From positions 496,001 through 560,000 of the forward strand of contig CANHGO010000001.1 of the NCBI GenBank assembly GCA_947460975.1: 64,000 nt of DNA, given 5' to 3'. Under the pieces are notes generated by a model. The model searched no databases, had not been told where the DNA came from, and saw only the letters and a list, made by a program, of their open reading frames with translations. Below, in pieces: positions 53,580-63,341 of the stretch (its first letter is position 1; every line of letters begins with the position of its first letter). Source of the DNA: Cytophagaceae bacterium (GTDB taxonomy: Bacteria; Bacteroidota; Bacteroidia; Cytophagales; Spirosomataceae). The position numbers and the translations under genes were made by a program.

Positions 53580-54074
53580 TTAAACGCTCGATTTAGCTAA
53601 ATATTTTTTCAACCAGGATTCACGAACCGTCTGAAGCCATTGGTTTCTGTATTGACGCAAGTCTGATGTTTGTGGTGGGATGATGAAATCTTCTTCCAAT
53701 AAATGAGCGCTTGAAATAAAATCTTTAATCGATGTTATCGGGATAAGCGAGATTTGTTCCCCTTGAATTCGAGCAATTTGCCGATCAAAAAAATCAACTT
53801 GAAGTAGGTCTCCTAAAGATTTAAACCACCGGGTGGATGCATCGATCGAACAACCTGAGGCTTGATTCACATCTTCATTAACCGCGACAATAACAACTTG
53901 ACCAAATCGAATCTCAAAAGAAGCATTCAGCGGAGCTCCATGGGCAGCCCAAGCATTCATCTCATATGTCAAAAAAGAACTTATTTGTTCAATTTCATTG
54001 GCCATTAAGCGACGATTTGCTTGATAAACCCACACACGGGACTGATCGGGTAATTGTTCGAATGGTATATACAT
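53580..54074 (-). CDS. Conserved Bacteroidota protein of unknown function
   Basis: 164 residues. The start MYIPFEQLPDQSRVWVYQANR and motif NQASGCSIDASTRWFKSLGD are recognisable as a protein often labelled an ABC transporter ATPase in databases, but there is no Walker A, signature or Walker B, so that label cannot be right. It contains a single Cys in SGCSIDAS. It sits one base after the CCG gene and one base before fRMsr, in a tight five-gene operon. Confidence 0.82.
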   Translation of the reverse strand: MYIPFEQLPDQSRVWVYQANRRLMANEIEQISSFLTYEMNAWAAHGAPLNASFEIRFGQVVIVAVNEDVNQASGCSIDASTRWFKSLGDLLQVDFFDRQIARIQGEQISLIPITSIKDFISSAHLLEEDFIIPPQTSDLRQYRNQWLQTVRESWLKKYLAKSSV

Positions 54075-54075
54075 C

Positions 54076-54858
54076 TTATTTCATTGCTTTTTGGACCAAC
54101 TCAGCCAAGTCCACTACTTGGATTTCTTTGTCATGGCCTGTTTTATTTAGACCATCTTGAATCATCACCATACAAAAAGGACAGGCGATGGCTACTTTTT
54201 TTACACCGGATTCAATAATCTCTTCCGTCCGTTTTACTTGGACGTCCATCGCACCTGGCTCCGGTTCCTTAAAAACTTGGGCCCCACCGGCACCGCAACA
54301 AAGTCCTTTGGTGCGGCAACTTTTTAACTCTTTTAAATCTTTTTGAAGTTCCGCAATTATTTCTCTGGGCGCCTCATAAATCCCATTCCCACGACCCAAA
54401 TAACAAGAATCATGAAACGCAATCTCCTCCCTTTCCTCCGAGATTTCTATTTTACCCTCTTTCAGCAATTGAGCCAATAACTCCGTGTGGTGAATGACAT
54501 CATAGGTTCCTCCAAGAGACGGATATTCGTTTTTCAACGTATTAAAACAATGGGGACAGGCTGTCACAATCTTTTTCACTTGGTACATATTCAGCACCTC
54601 AATATTAGTCATCGCCTGCATTTGAAACAAAAACTCATTGCCTGTTCTTCTTGCTGGATCGCCCGTACAAGATTCCTCTGTTCCTAAAACGGCATATGAA
54701 ATTTCAGCCTTTTGTAAAATTTCACAAAAAGCGCGCGTCACTTTTTTTTGTCGGTCGTCAAAAGACCCTGCACAACCCACCCAAAATAAATATTCTGGCA
54801 TTTCACCCTTAGCTAAATAATCAGCCATTGTTCGAATATTTAACACCATCTCTGACAT
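54076..54858 (-). CDS. Fe-S protein with two CCG domains (HdrB/LutA-like)
   Basis: 260 residues. Two cysteine-rich CCG modules are seen: WVGCAGSFDD with CTGDPARRTGN and CPHCFNTLKNEYP, then HDSCYLGRG with CCGAGGAQVF and CPFCMVMIQ. This fold binds an unusual [4Fe-4S] cluster and passes electrons in heterodisulfide reductase, lactate and glycerol-3-phosphate oxidases. Soluble; it is expected to pair with the membrane dicluster protein encoded two genes upstream. The redox partner is unknown. Confidence 0.9.
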   Translation of the reverse strand: MSEMVLNIRTMADYLAKGEMPEYLFWVGCAGSFDDRQKKVTRAFCEILQKAEISYAVLGTEESCTGDPARRTGNEFLFQMQAMTNIEVLNMYQVKKIVTACPHCFNTLKNEYPSLGGTYDVIHHTELLAQLLKEGKIEISEEREEIAFHDSCYLGRGNGIYEAPREIIAELQKDLKELKSCRTKGLCCGAGGAQVFKEPEPGAMDVQVKRTEEIIESGVKKVAIACPFCMVMIQDGLNKTGHDKEIQVVDLAELVQKAMK

Positions 54859-54859
54859 A

Positions 54860-55855
54860 TTACTTCTTTAGTTGTACGACTTCATTTAAAAATTTAACGG
54901 AAGCTTGCATCGGAAGCTCCGTTTTATTTCCTAAAATAGGTGAGGTTATCACATGATTGCCTGATTCAGGGAAAGCAATTTCACGCTTTAACGATGAGTC
55001 AGTTCCTAATTCCGGAAACATTTTTTGCATCGCTTTGACCGAAACGACCTGGTCTTGATGAGTCTCATCTTTATAATAATAGGTCAATAAAACAGGGATT
55101 TTAACCTGGTTAAAAACTTCTTTATTCATCGTATGTGTCAAGAAATTTTGCATTTCTACCACAGCCTCAAATCGATAATGCAAATTCCAATAGGCATCAT
55201 GCGCCTTATTTTTGCTCGGTATTTCATTATATTCTCCCCCTTTGATGAGTCGGGCTAATTGGAGTCCCCAAGGATTGTCTAATAAAGCCGCGTTCGGATC
55301 AGCTACCTCAATACAAGGTCCATATAAAATGATTGCCTTAATTTCTGGGTGTTTTGAGGCTAAATAAATCGTCATCGCTCCCCCGAAGGATGTTCCCATC
55401 ACAATTACCTCTTGGCCCAGTTTTTTCGCTATGGCCAAATAATTCTCAACACTCGCATAATAATCATCAGCCGTCACATTTCCCAAAGTGCGATCAGATG
55501 TCTTTTCTCCATGTCCCGCGACTCTTGCCAATACTAAATTTCCATTAAACGCCGCGGCAACTTGTCGGTGTACTGGATCGCCCTCCATCTGTGAAGCTGA
55601 AAAGCCATGTACATATAAAAAAGCATATTTAGTTTTTTGAGGATGTAAGGAATCAGCCCAAATAATTTTTGCTTCATTACCAGGTTTTAACTCCTTATTT
55701 TCCATTTCCTTTTGTTGGATAAACTCAGATATTTGCGTCAGCGAATCCGGGATACTGGTCCAAGTAGGACTTGCCTTCAACACTGGTGCATTGGGTTTAG
55801 GTCCTACAAAATAAATGACAATCAGGGCTAAGAGTCCTATTAATACTTTTTTCAT
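54860..55855 (-). CDS. Membrane-anchored alpha/beta hydrolase
   Basis: 331 residues. N-terminal hydrophobic helix (about 4-18, VLIGLLALIVIYFVG) as anchor or signal, then an alpha/beta hydrolase core with FLYVHGFSASQMEG (oxyanion side), the nucleophile elbow MGTSFGGAM and a late His in ESGNHVITSP. Substrate unknown; related enzymes are carboxylesterases. It is inserted between the two Fe-S protein genes with gaps of one and three bases. Confidence 0.88.
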   Translation of the reverse strand: MKKVLIGLLALIVIYFVGPKPNAPVLKASPTWTSIPDSLTQISEFIQQKEMENKELKPGNEAKIIWADSLHPQKTKYAFLYVHGFSASQMEGDPVHRQVAAAFNGNLVLARVAGHGEKTSDRTLGNVTADDYYASVENYLAIAKKLGQEVIVMGTSFGGAMTIYLASKHPEIKAIILYGPCIEVADPNAALLDNPWGLQLARLIKGGEYNEIPSKNKAHDAYWNLHYRFEAVVEMQNFLTHTMNKEVFNQVKIPVLLTYYYKDETHQDQVVSVKAMQKMFPELGTDSSLKREIAFPESGNHVITSPILGNKTELPMQASVKFLNEVVQLKK

Positions 55856-55858
55856 CGC

Positions 55859-57181
55859 TTATGATTTTGCCCAATTCATTCGATCCGAAGGATTGAATTT
55901 CCAAGGGGCTTGATTTGTTTCAATATTTGAAAACATGGAATTCCATGCTGCAGGAGCATCCGACATTTCCATGATTTGATACCTTCTCAATTCCAAAATA
56001 ATGTTTAGAGGCGACAATTCCATCGGGCAGGCCTCCACGCATGCTTGACAAGTGGTGCAAGCACGTAATTCCTCCCCACTGATTTTATCCAATAATGATT
56101 TGCCATCATCGACAAATTGGCCTTTGTTTTTGGACAAATTAACGCCCACTTCCTCCAGTCGATCTCGGGTATCCATCATGATTTTCCGAGGAGATAATGA
56201 TTTACCCGTTTGATTGGCCGGACATTCATCTGTACAGCGGCCGCATTCAGTACAACTATAGGCATCTAAAAGATTTTTCCAATTCAAATCCATGACGTCT
56301 TTGGCCCCAAATCGAAGATTAGTCGGCGCAGCTTCGCTCGACGCGGGTTGACCTAGCATCAACTTGACTTCATGGGTGACAGAATCTAAACTAGGAATAA
56401 AGGCAGATGATTTTAAACTAGAATAATAAGCGGCAGGAAATGCAAAAAAGATATGTAAATGCTTTGAATAAGTCACATAAAGCGCAAATCCTAGGATGCC
56501 GGCGATGTGAAACCACCAAGCAATTCGCTCTAATAAATACAAGGCTTCCGAACTATATGAATCCAAGAATGGAATTAAATTTTCTGAGACGATGAACGAG
56601 CCTACAGCTTGAAAATGTTCGACTCCTCGACTTTGTAAGACCGCATCTGCTGCGTTCATCGTCCACAAGGCAAACATTAACACACACTCGACGATTAAAA
56701 TAGTATAAGCATCCCGGATCGGAAATCCCTTTAATTCCGAATGTTTTTCAGATTGTAACCGTTGGACTTTGAAAATACCCCGACGCGCAAAAAATACTAA
56801 ACAAGCTATAAATACACCGCCAGCTAAAAGCTCAAAAAAGTTCAAAAGTAAGGGATACAGTGTTCCTAAAAATGGAGCAAACAATCGATGTGTCCCTAAA
56901 ATTCCATCCAATATAATCTCTAAAATTTCTGCATTAATCAAAATAAAACCGATATAAATCAAGAAATGCATCAGGCCAACAAAAGGCTTTTGGAACATCT
57001 TTTTTTGGCCAAAGGCTAGTAGAAATACTCGCTTCCAGCGTTCGGCCGGTTGGTCTGATAATTGGATAGGCTGTGACAATCGAATGGTAGCCAATATTCC
57101 TTTAAATCGCATCGCGATTAAATAACTCATGGAAGCGAGTAAAGCGATAAAAAGAAATTGAAAAAAATAAGTCATATTCAT
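55859..57181 (-). CDS. Membrane 4Fe-4S dicluster protein (heterodisulfide reductase/NarI-like)
   Basis: 440 residues. Five or six predicted membrane helices in the first ~270 residues with His residues that could bind heme (nitrate-reductase gamma-like), then a cytoplasmic dicluster ferredoxin domain: CTECGRCTDECPANQTGK and CTTCQACVEACPMELSP. The set resembles the membrane half of GlpC/DsrMK/HdrE-type modules and would hand electrons to or from the quinone pool, working with the CCG protein. First gene of the five-gene operon; no exact -7 element found upstream. Confidence 0.88.
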   Translation of the reverse strand: MNMTYFFQFLFIALLASMSYLIAMRFKGILATIRLSQPIQLSDQPAERWKRVFLLAFGQKKMFQKPFVGLMHFLIYIGFILINAEILEIILDGILGTHRLFAPFLGTLYPLLLNFFELLAGGVFIACLVFFARRGIFKVQRLQSEKHSELKGFPIRDAYTILIVECVLMFALWTMNAADAVLQSRGVEHFQAVGSFIVSENLIPFLDSYSSEALYLLERIAWWFHIAGILGFALYVTYSKHLHIFFAFPAAYYSSLKSSAFIPSLDSVTHEVKLMLGQPASSEAAPTNLRFGAKDVMDLNWKNLLDAYSCTECGRCTDECPANQTGKSLSPRKIMMDTRDRLEEVGVNLSKNKGQFVDDGKSLLDKISGEELRACTTCQACVEACPMELSPLNIILELRRYQIMEMSDAPAAWNSMFSNIETNQAPWKFNPSDRMNWAKS

Positions 57182-57345
57182 TTATTAATCAAAAACGCTC
57201 ATGTCCAGAGAGAGCATTTGGGCAAGAATTTCAAGTCGAAAACTAAATAAATTTAAGCTAGAAAAAAACCAAATTGATCATATTTTAAGGTAATTTTTTA
57301 TCGTAGGTAAATTACTTTGGAAGATCCAATCAATCATGGCCAACG

Positions 57346-60174
57346 CTAAAGTTCTTTTTTCAAAAATCTTCCCGTATGGCTATTTTTCGCTTTTGCCACC
57401 TGCTCTGGTGTACCCGAAATAAGCAATTGGCCCCCAGCATTTCCTCCTTCTGGACCCATGTCAACAATATAATCCGATACTTTAATCACATCCATATTGT
57501 GTTCAATCACCAAAACGGTATTGCCTTTATCCACCAATTTTTGCAATACATCTAAGAGTAATTTGACATCTTGAAAATGCAATCCTGTGGTAGGTTCGTC
57601 TAACACATACAGAGTTTTACCCGTATCTTTTTTTGACAATTCCTCCGCCAGTTTAACCCTCTGCGCCTCACCACCAGATAAAGTTATTGCATGCTGCCCT
57701 AAAGTGATATAACCTAAACCCACCTCGGATAGGGTTTGAACCCTACGGAAAATACGGGGTTGATGTTCAAAAAAATCGAGCGCCTGTTCTACCGTCATAT
57801 CCAATACATCTGAAATCGATTTCCCCTTGAAGCGAACTTCCAAGGTTTCGCGGTTAAACCTTTTTCCTTTACACGTTTCGCATTCAACAAATACATCAGG
57901 TAAAAATTCCATCTCAATTTTTTTCCTACCCGCTCCTTCACAACCCTCACAGCGACCTCCCTTAACATTAAAACTAAATCGGCCTGCCTTATAGCCTCGA
58001 ATTTTAGATTCAGGTAATTCACAGTATAAAGTCCTGATATCGGTGTACATATTGGTATAAGTCGCAGGATTTGATCGGGGTGTCCGACCGATAGGCGACT
58101 GGTCCACCTCAATAACTTTATCGATAAATTCTAAGCCCGTAATGGACTTAAAAGGCAAGGGTTCACGTTTGGTTCGATCAAAAAATTGCTTCAATTTTAA
58201 TACCAAGGTGTCATGAATTAAGGTCGATTTTCCAGAGCCAGAAACACCAGTAACCGTAATAAATTTACCTAATGGAAATTCAACACTTACATTTTTTAAA
58301 TTATTTCCATGCGCCCCTTTAAGTACAATTGAATTCCCGTTCCCAGCCCTACGAACTTTCGGCGCTTCAATTTTCAACGCCCCATTCAGGTATTTTGCGG
58401 TAGGTGTTCCTAATTTCAAAAATTCGGAAGGACTCCCAAAACCTATGATATGGCCACCATGGCGACCCGCTCCAGGTCCAATATCCAAAATGTAGTCAGA
58501 CTCAAGCATCATGTCTTTGTCGTGTTCGACGACAAGCACTGAATTTCCTAAGTCGCGTAAATCTTTTAAGGCTAAAATCAACTTTTCATTATCGCGCTGA
58601 TGCAAACCTATGGAAGGTTCATCCATGATATAAAGCACGCCTACCAACTGCGTTCCGATTTGCGTCGCCAAACGAATGCGTTGGGATTCCCCGCCAGACA
58701 AACTTTTCATCGGTCGGTCGAGTGTCAAATAAGTAAGACCAATTTGCGTCAAAAAGCCGATTCTCTTTTTAATTTCTTTTAATACCTCGGTGGCAATTTG
58801 TCTTTGTCGGTCTGAAATTCTTTCTTCCAAATTAAAAAACCACTCGGCCAAATCACTAACATCCATTTGGGCTAATTCCCCAATGTGCTTACCATCAATC
58901 TTAAAATGCAAAGATTCCTTTTTCAATCTAAAGCCATCACAGTCTGGACAAATTTTAATCTCCAAAAAATCCTTCAACCAGTCTTGTGTTTTTTCAGACC
59001 CGTTATCTTGTTGGCGCTTCAGAAAATTAATAATTCCATCATATTTCGTACTCCACTCGGTCCCCACATATTTTTTTGAAGGCACGGGAACAGGTTCATC
59101 CGTTCCATAAAGCATTATCTCTACAGCCTCCCGAGGGAATTTAGCGATGGGCGTCGACAAGCCAACAGAATAAGGTTTTAATAAAACCTCTAATTGCTTG
59201 AAAATCCACAACTCCCTATATTCCCCTATTGGGGCTATCGCTCCCCGAATAATACTCAGGGATGGGTCTGGAATGACTGATTCTTCGGTGATTTCTTCCA
59301 CCACTCCCAGCCCATTGCAACAGGGGCAAGCACCATAAGGACTATTAAATGAAAAGGAATTTGGCGCAGGTTCATCGTATGATAAACCGGTTTTGGGGTC
59401 CATCAGCGTTTGGGAGAAATAATGCAATTTCCCTTTCTCGTCCAAAACAAAAACTTGGCCTTTGCCTAAGTTCGTTGCCGTCTGCAAAGATTGTGAAATT
59501 CGTAGTCGTTCAGAATCGGAAACGATAAGTCTGTCTACCACAACTTCCACATCATGCACTTTAAATCGGTCTAATTGCATTTTAGGAACCAGATCCATCA
59601 CTTCTCCGTCCACACGAACTTTGGTATATCCCCACTTCGCTATTTGAACAAAAAGCTCTCGGTAATGTCCCTTTCGCCCTTTCACTAGTGGGGCTAAAAA
59701 CCACACTTTGGAGGAGGAGAATTGACTCATTAAAGTCGATATGATTTGATCCACCGACTGCTTGACCATGCGTTCTCCAGATAAATAGGAAAAAGCATCT
59801 GAAGCCCGAGCAAAAAGCAATCGCATAAAATCATAAATCTCCGTGGTGGTTCCTACAGTCGACCTTGGATTCTTAGAGGTTGTCTTCTGTTCAATGGATA
59901 TCACGGGAGACAATCCATTTATTTTGTCCACGTCAGGACGTTCCATATTGCCTAAAAATGAACGGGCATAGGCGGAAAAACTTTCCATGTAGCGCCTTTG
60001 GCCTTCGGCATAAATGGTATCAAAGGCAAGAGAGGATTTTCCTGAGCCAGAAATTCCCGTAATTACGACTAGCTGATTACGGGGAATGGATACGTCAATG
60101 TTTTTTAAATTATGTTCACGCGCACCCAACACCTCAATGTGAGAAAAACCGGTTAAATCTTTGGGTTGCTGCAT
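57346..60174 (-). CDS. uvrA: UvrABC system protein A
   Basis: 942 residues. Two ABC cassettes (ITGISGSGKSSLAFDT and VTGVSGSGKSTLIHDT Walker A; SGGESQRIRLATQI and SGGEAQRVKLAEEL signatures; VLVVEHDKDM and VLVIEHNMDV), two zinc-binding regions (CPCCNGLGVVEE and CEGCEGAGRKKIE) and IEQKTTSKNPRSTVGT of the UvrB-contact area. It recognises bulky DNA damage for nucleotide excision repair. It has its own -7 element (60198-60205) placed immediately after the terminator of the TonB gene. Confidence 0.97.
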   Translation of the reverse strand: MQQPKDLTGFSHIEVLGAREHNLKNIDVSIPRNQLVVITGISGSGKSSLAFDTIYAEGQRRYMESFSAYARSFLGNMERPDVDKINGLSPVISIEQKTTSKNPRSTVGTTTEIYDFMRLLFARASDAFSYLSGERMVKQSVDQIISTLMSQFSSSKVWFLAPLVKGRKGHYRELFVQIAKWGYTKVRVDGEVMDLVPKMQLDRFKVHDVEVVVDRLIVSDSERLRISQSLQTATNLGKGQVFVLDEKGKLHYFSQTLMDPKTGLSYDEPAPNSFSFNSPYGACPCCNGLGVVEEITEESVIPDPSLSIIRGAIAPIGEYRELWIFKQLEVLLKPYSVGLSTPIAKFPREAVEIMLYGTDEPVPVPSKKYVGTEWSTKYDGIINFLKRQQDNGSEKTQDWLKDFLEIKICPDCDGFRLKKESLHFKIDGKHIGELAQMDVSDLAEWFFNLEERISDRQRQIATEVLKEIKKRIGFLTQIGLTYLTLDRPMKSLSGGESQRIRLATQIGTQLVGVLYIMDEPSIGLHQRDNEKLILALKDLRDLGNSVLVVEHDKDMMLESDYILDIGPGAGRHGGHIIGFGSPSEFLKLGTPTAKYLNGALKIEAPKVRRAGNGNSIVLKGAHGNNLKNVSVEFPLGKFITVTGVSGSGKSTLIHDTLVLKLKQFFDRTKREPLPFKSITGLEFIDKVIEVDQSPIGRTPRSNPATYTNMYTDIRTLYCELPESKIRGYKAGRFSFNVKGGRCEGCEGAGRKKIEMEFLPDVFVECETCKGKRFNRETLEVRFKGKSISDVLDMTVEQALDFFEHQPRIFRRVQTLSEVGLGYITLGQHAITLSGGEAQRVKLAEELSKKDTGKTLYVLDEPTTGLHFQDVKLLLDVLQKLVDKGNTVLVIEHNMDVIKVSDYIVDMGPEGGNAGGQLLISGTPEQVAKAKNSHTGRFLKKEL

Positions 60175-60197
60175 ATGGAAAAATCAAATATAATTCG

Positions 60198-60205
60198 CAA
60201 AGGTA
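60198..60205 (-). promoter_or_regulatory. -7 element (TACCTTTG) for uvrA
   Basis: Exact TAnnTTTG on the minus strand 23 bases before the ATG at 60174 and directly past the U tract of the terminator. Confidence 0.55.
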
Positions 60206-60206
60206 C

Positions 60207-60239
60207 AAAAAAAGAGGCTGTCCTTTTAGGGACAGCCTC
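60207..60239 (-). terminator. Intrinsic terminator of the TonB receptor gene
   Basis: 10-bp perfect stem (60214-60223 with 60230-60239, arms GAGGCTGTCC / GGACAGCCTC), six-base loop, T7 run on the minus strand. It lies 20 bases beyond the receptor stop. Confidence 0.9.
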
Positions 60240-60259
60240 AAGATAATTTTATATGAATT

Positions 60260-63142
60260 TTACTTATTCAATAACTGGTCAAAAGTTAAAGAAACGTAAT
60301 AGATACTTCCAACCGTTGGGTTAGCCCATCCAGTCGTATAAGCAGCACCTAATAGATTCGAACCACCTACTTTCAAAATAGTCTTCATCGCAGATAATTT
60401 CTTGCTAACCTGCGCATCTAAGGTATGGAAAGCAGGAATTAAGCTTTGTTGAGCCTGATTAACTACTTGGTTAACAATAGATGATTGCCAAACGAATTGT
60501 TCTTGATATCTCCAAACGGTACTGAAGCCCCAGCCAGATCCACCAATGTTGCGGTTTCCTAAGGTTACGTTGGTGCGGTAATTAGGCGTATTAAATGCTA
60601 ATTGGTAATCCACTAAACCACCATTATCCTTAACTGCGTTGTATGAAACGTTTGTTCCTAGAGCCCAGTTAGATCCTAATTGGTAATCTAAACTTAAACC
60701 CCAACCGTTTGTAACCACTTCGTTCTGAACGTTAGATGGAAAAGAGAACACTTTATTTCCTACTACCGTTGCGTCATTATGTTGAGATGGTAATTGAACT
60801 ACGACCATACCAGCAGAGAAATTGGTGAAGTTGGACTGATAAACATAAAAATCGGCCAACAACTTATCAGACAAGAACCCTTTGTATCCAAACTCAACTG
60901 TTTGAACTTGCTCTGGCTTCCAAGCTTTAGCTGTATAAACTTCTGGCTTTCCAGCTAACACAGATTGTAAGGTAAATGAATTACCTGATAACTTATAACG
61001 ATCTTGAACTACTGGAAGACCTCCTAGCAAACGAGCTGATGGAGTATTTAAGTTGATGTACTGATCTTGTGTCGTTGGAATACGGAAACCTGTTTGATAA
61101 GAAGCACGGAAATTAGAACGTCCTTGCGTTAAAACCCCAGTCAAACGTGGGCTAAATTGGCCTTCAAAATTTTCGTTCTTGTCATAACGCATAGAACCTG
61201 TTAATTTAAACTTGTCAGCAAACATCTTCTTACCTACTTGAACATATCCACCAAATTCGTTGATCGTAAACTCGCTTCCGTCTGCTTTCAAGGCAAACAA
61301 AGAACCTTCTGAATTTAAAGCGTATACTTGATAGCTAGCTCCAACAATCATTTCTAATTTCTTGTTAAACTTCTCAGTGAAGTTATACATTCCTTCATAG
61401 TGATAAAGAGCTGACTTATCTGTGAATTTCGCACCCGCTGGAAGTGGTTTGTTTTTGATGGCTGCCACGGCTTCATTAAATGCTGCCGTTCCTGGAACTA
61501 ATCTTCTTCCACCATCAGCAGTTAAACGAGCTGCAGCATGATAATTAGCAAAATTAGCTTGGGTAGAAGCAACGGCATTGCCAATTGCAGTAGTAGGATT
61601 TCCCGTTTGCGCTAATGTAGTTGCCAAAACAGTACCAAAGTTCTGTAGAGCTGCTCCTGCAAATGCGCCGAAATAATTAGGATACCAAGACGTACTAGGA
61701 TTTGCTGCTTCATTTACTAATTGGCCCAACGTTCCTGTCGCATACGCATCTCCCGAATTCTCTTGAGTTGTGCAAGCACGTAAGAAGAAATTACTTCCTT
61801 TCAATTCAGCCTTGTATTGTCCCATCGAGAAATTCTTAATGGAATAACGATCAGCTCCTGTATATAAAGTAGTACCAGAACCATAAGAACCTTGCAATAC
61901 CAATTCCACATTATCGTTAAATCGATAATGCAAAGCTGCATTAAATTTCATGTTGCGGTTCACATAAGAGGCTAAATCACTTTCTTTATATCCTTCACGA
62001 GAAATAGAAGTCTTAGGTACGATGTAATTTAAAATGGCCGTTGGCGATAACAAACCCCCTGTTGCTCTTGATATTTGATTAATTCCCGCAGTTAATGGAT
62101 GAGTAGGAACACCTAATAATGGAGTCAAAGAAGACAACATTTCAACGTTCGTCTCATCACCAAAAATACTAACCCCATTATAGGCTAAATTTCCCATCCG
62201 ACTGCCTGGTCCTAATTTAGTTCCATTCAATAAAGATTGGTCACGGTAATCTGTCGATTGCCAATCATCTGCACTTAATGTATTGAAATTAACTTTATAA
62301 GCCCACTTATTATTAATAGCCTTCGCGTAACGAATGGAAATATCGCTATAAGGAGTAGTCGCTTCAGAACGATTTGATGCGCTCATGGCACCAACTTTTA
62401 CTTGAGCACTTAAACCTTGGTATAAGAACGGTGACTTTGAATTCATCAAAATAATTCCATTCAAAGCATTGGGTCCATATAAAGCAGATGATGCACCTGG
62501 AAGTAATTCAACTCCTTCTAAATCTAATTCAGAAATACCTACGATATTACCTACTGAGAAGTTCAAACCTGGAGCTTGGTTATCCATGCCGTCAATTAAC
62601 TGAACAACACGTGTATTACCATTGCTATTAAATCCACGCATGTTGATGGATGAAAAACTAAGGGATTGTGTACTCGTTTCAACGCCTTTCATATTTCTTA
62701 ATGCATCATAAAAAGAAGGTGCAGCTGACTCTCTGATCGCACGAATGTCCATTTTTTCAATGGTCACCGGAGATTCTAACACGCTTTCTTCAATTCTAGA
62801 GGCAGATACAACAACATCCTGACCTAAAGTCGCTTGCTCTTTTAAGGAGATGTTTAAATTTGAATTTGCTGATGATACGACGATTTCTTGGCGTTCATAA
62901 CCGACCATAGAAACAGATAAAGTGAAAGGAACTGGTGTCGTTGTGCTTAAGGAAAAATTACCTTTAACATCCGAAATAGTACCAATAACTTTCCCTTTTA
63001 CAGAGATACTAACCCCAATAAGCGCTTCTTTTGAAGCAGCATCACGAACATTTCCAGCTACTTTAGTTTGTGCCATGGCAGCAAAGCTCATAGAGAAAAT
63101 GAAAGCCAGAATGGGTAAGGTTTGAGTAATAATTCTTTTCAT
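60260..63142 (-). CDS. TonB-dependent outer-membrane receptor with CarboxypepD_reg-like domain
   Basis: 960 residues. Signal peptide (IITQTLPILAFIFSMSFAAMA), a CarboxypepD-regulatory-like domain (about 28-105, EALIGVSISVKG), a plug domain (about 120-240, DALRNMKGVET and GASSALYGPNALNGII) and a 22-strand barrel ending in a phenylalanine-rich strand near FDQLLNK. It imports a large substrate across the outer membrane using TonB. No SusD partner is next to it and length is close to non-Sus receptors, so the substrate is open (siderophore, nucleoside, peptide or vitamin). Confidence 0.93.
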   Translation of the reverse strand: MKRIITQTLPILAFIFSMSFAAMAQTKVAGNVRDAASKEALIGVSISVKGKVIGTISDVKGNFSLSTTTPVPFTLSVSMVGYERQEIVVSSANSNLNISLKEQATLGQDVVVSASRIEESVLESPVTIEKMDIRAIRESAAPSFYDALRNMKGVETSTQSLSFSSINMRGFNSNGNTRVVQLIDGMDNQAPGLNFSVGNIVGISELDLEGVELLPGASSALYGPNALNGIILMNSKSPFLYQGLSAQVKVGAMSASNRSEATTPYSDISIRYAKAINNKWAYKVNFNTLSADDWQSTDYRDQSLLNGTKLGPGSRMGNLAYNGVSIFGDETNVEMLSSLTPLLGVPTHPLTAGINQISRATGGLLSPTAILNYIVPKTSISREGYKESDLASYVNRNMKFNAALHYRFNDNVELVLQGSYGSGTTLYTGADRYSIKNFSMGQYKAELKGSNFFLRACTTQENSGDAYATGTLGQLVNEAANPSTSWYPNYFGAFAGAALQNFGTVLATTLAQTGNPTTAIGNAVASTQANFANYHAAARLTADGGRRLVPGTAAFNEAVAAIKNKPLPAGAKFTDKSALYHYEGMYNFTEKFNKKLEMIVGASYQVYALNSEGSLFALKADGSEFTINEFGGYVQVGKKMFADKFKLTGSMRYDKNENFEGQFSPRLTGVLTQGRSNFRASYQTGFRIPTTQDQYINLNTPSARLLGGLPVVQDRYKLSGNSFTLQSVLAGKPEVYTAKAWKPEQVQTVEFGYKGFLSDKLLADFYVYQSNFTNFSAGMVVVQLPSQHNDATVVGNKVFSFPSNVQNEVVTNGWGLSLDYQLGSNWALGTNVSYNAVKDNGGLVDYQLAFNTPNYRTNVTLGNRNIGGSGWGFSTVWRYQEQFVWQSSIVNQVVNQAQQSLIPAFHTLDAQVSKKLSAMKTILKVGGSNLLGAAYTTGWANPTVGSIYYVSLTFDQLLNK

Positions 63143-63193
63143 AATGAAGATTTGTTAATTACTTATTTTGATTATTAGGTTACACTTTTGCAA

Positions 63194-63201
63194 CAAAGCT
63201 A
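63194..63201 (-). promoter_or_regulatory. -7 element (TAGCTTTG) for the TonB receptor gene
   Basis: Exact TAnnTTTG on the minus strand 51 bases before the ATG at 63142; no good -33 box. Confidence 0.5.
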
Positions 63202-63341
63202 CGTAAGATTTATGTAATGGCCACTTGTTGTATCAAAAAATTACTACTTTTTAAGTAAATATTTTTATTTCAACAGATGATTTGTATAGGTTATAACCCA
63301 TCTATCTGTTTTTCGATATATAAAAAGGCCTCTTTTCTTCT

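Noticed and set aside
57182-57345. Possible small RNA or gene in the gap between the Fe-S operon and uvrA
   Set aside because: No open frame of note, no strong hairpin and no exact -7 element; only a loose direct repeat around GGTAA.
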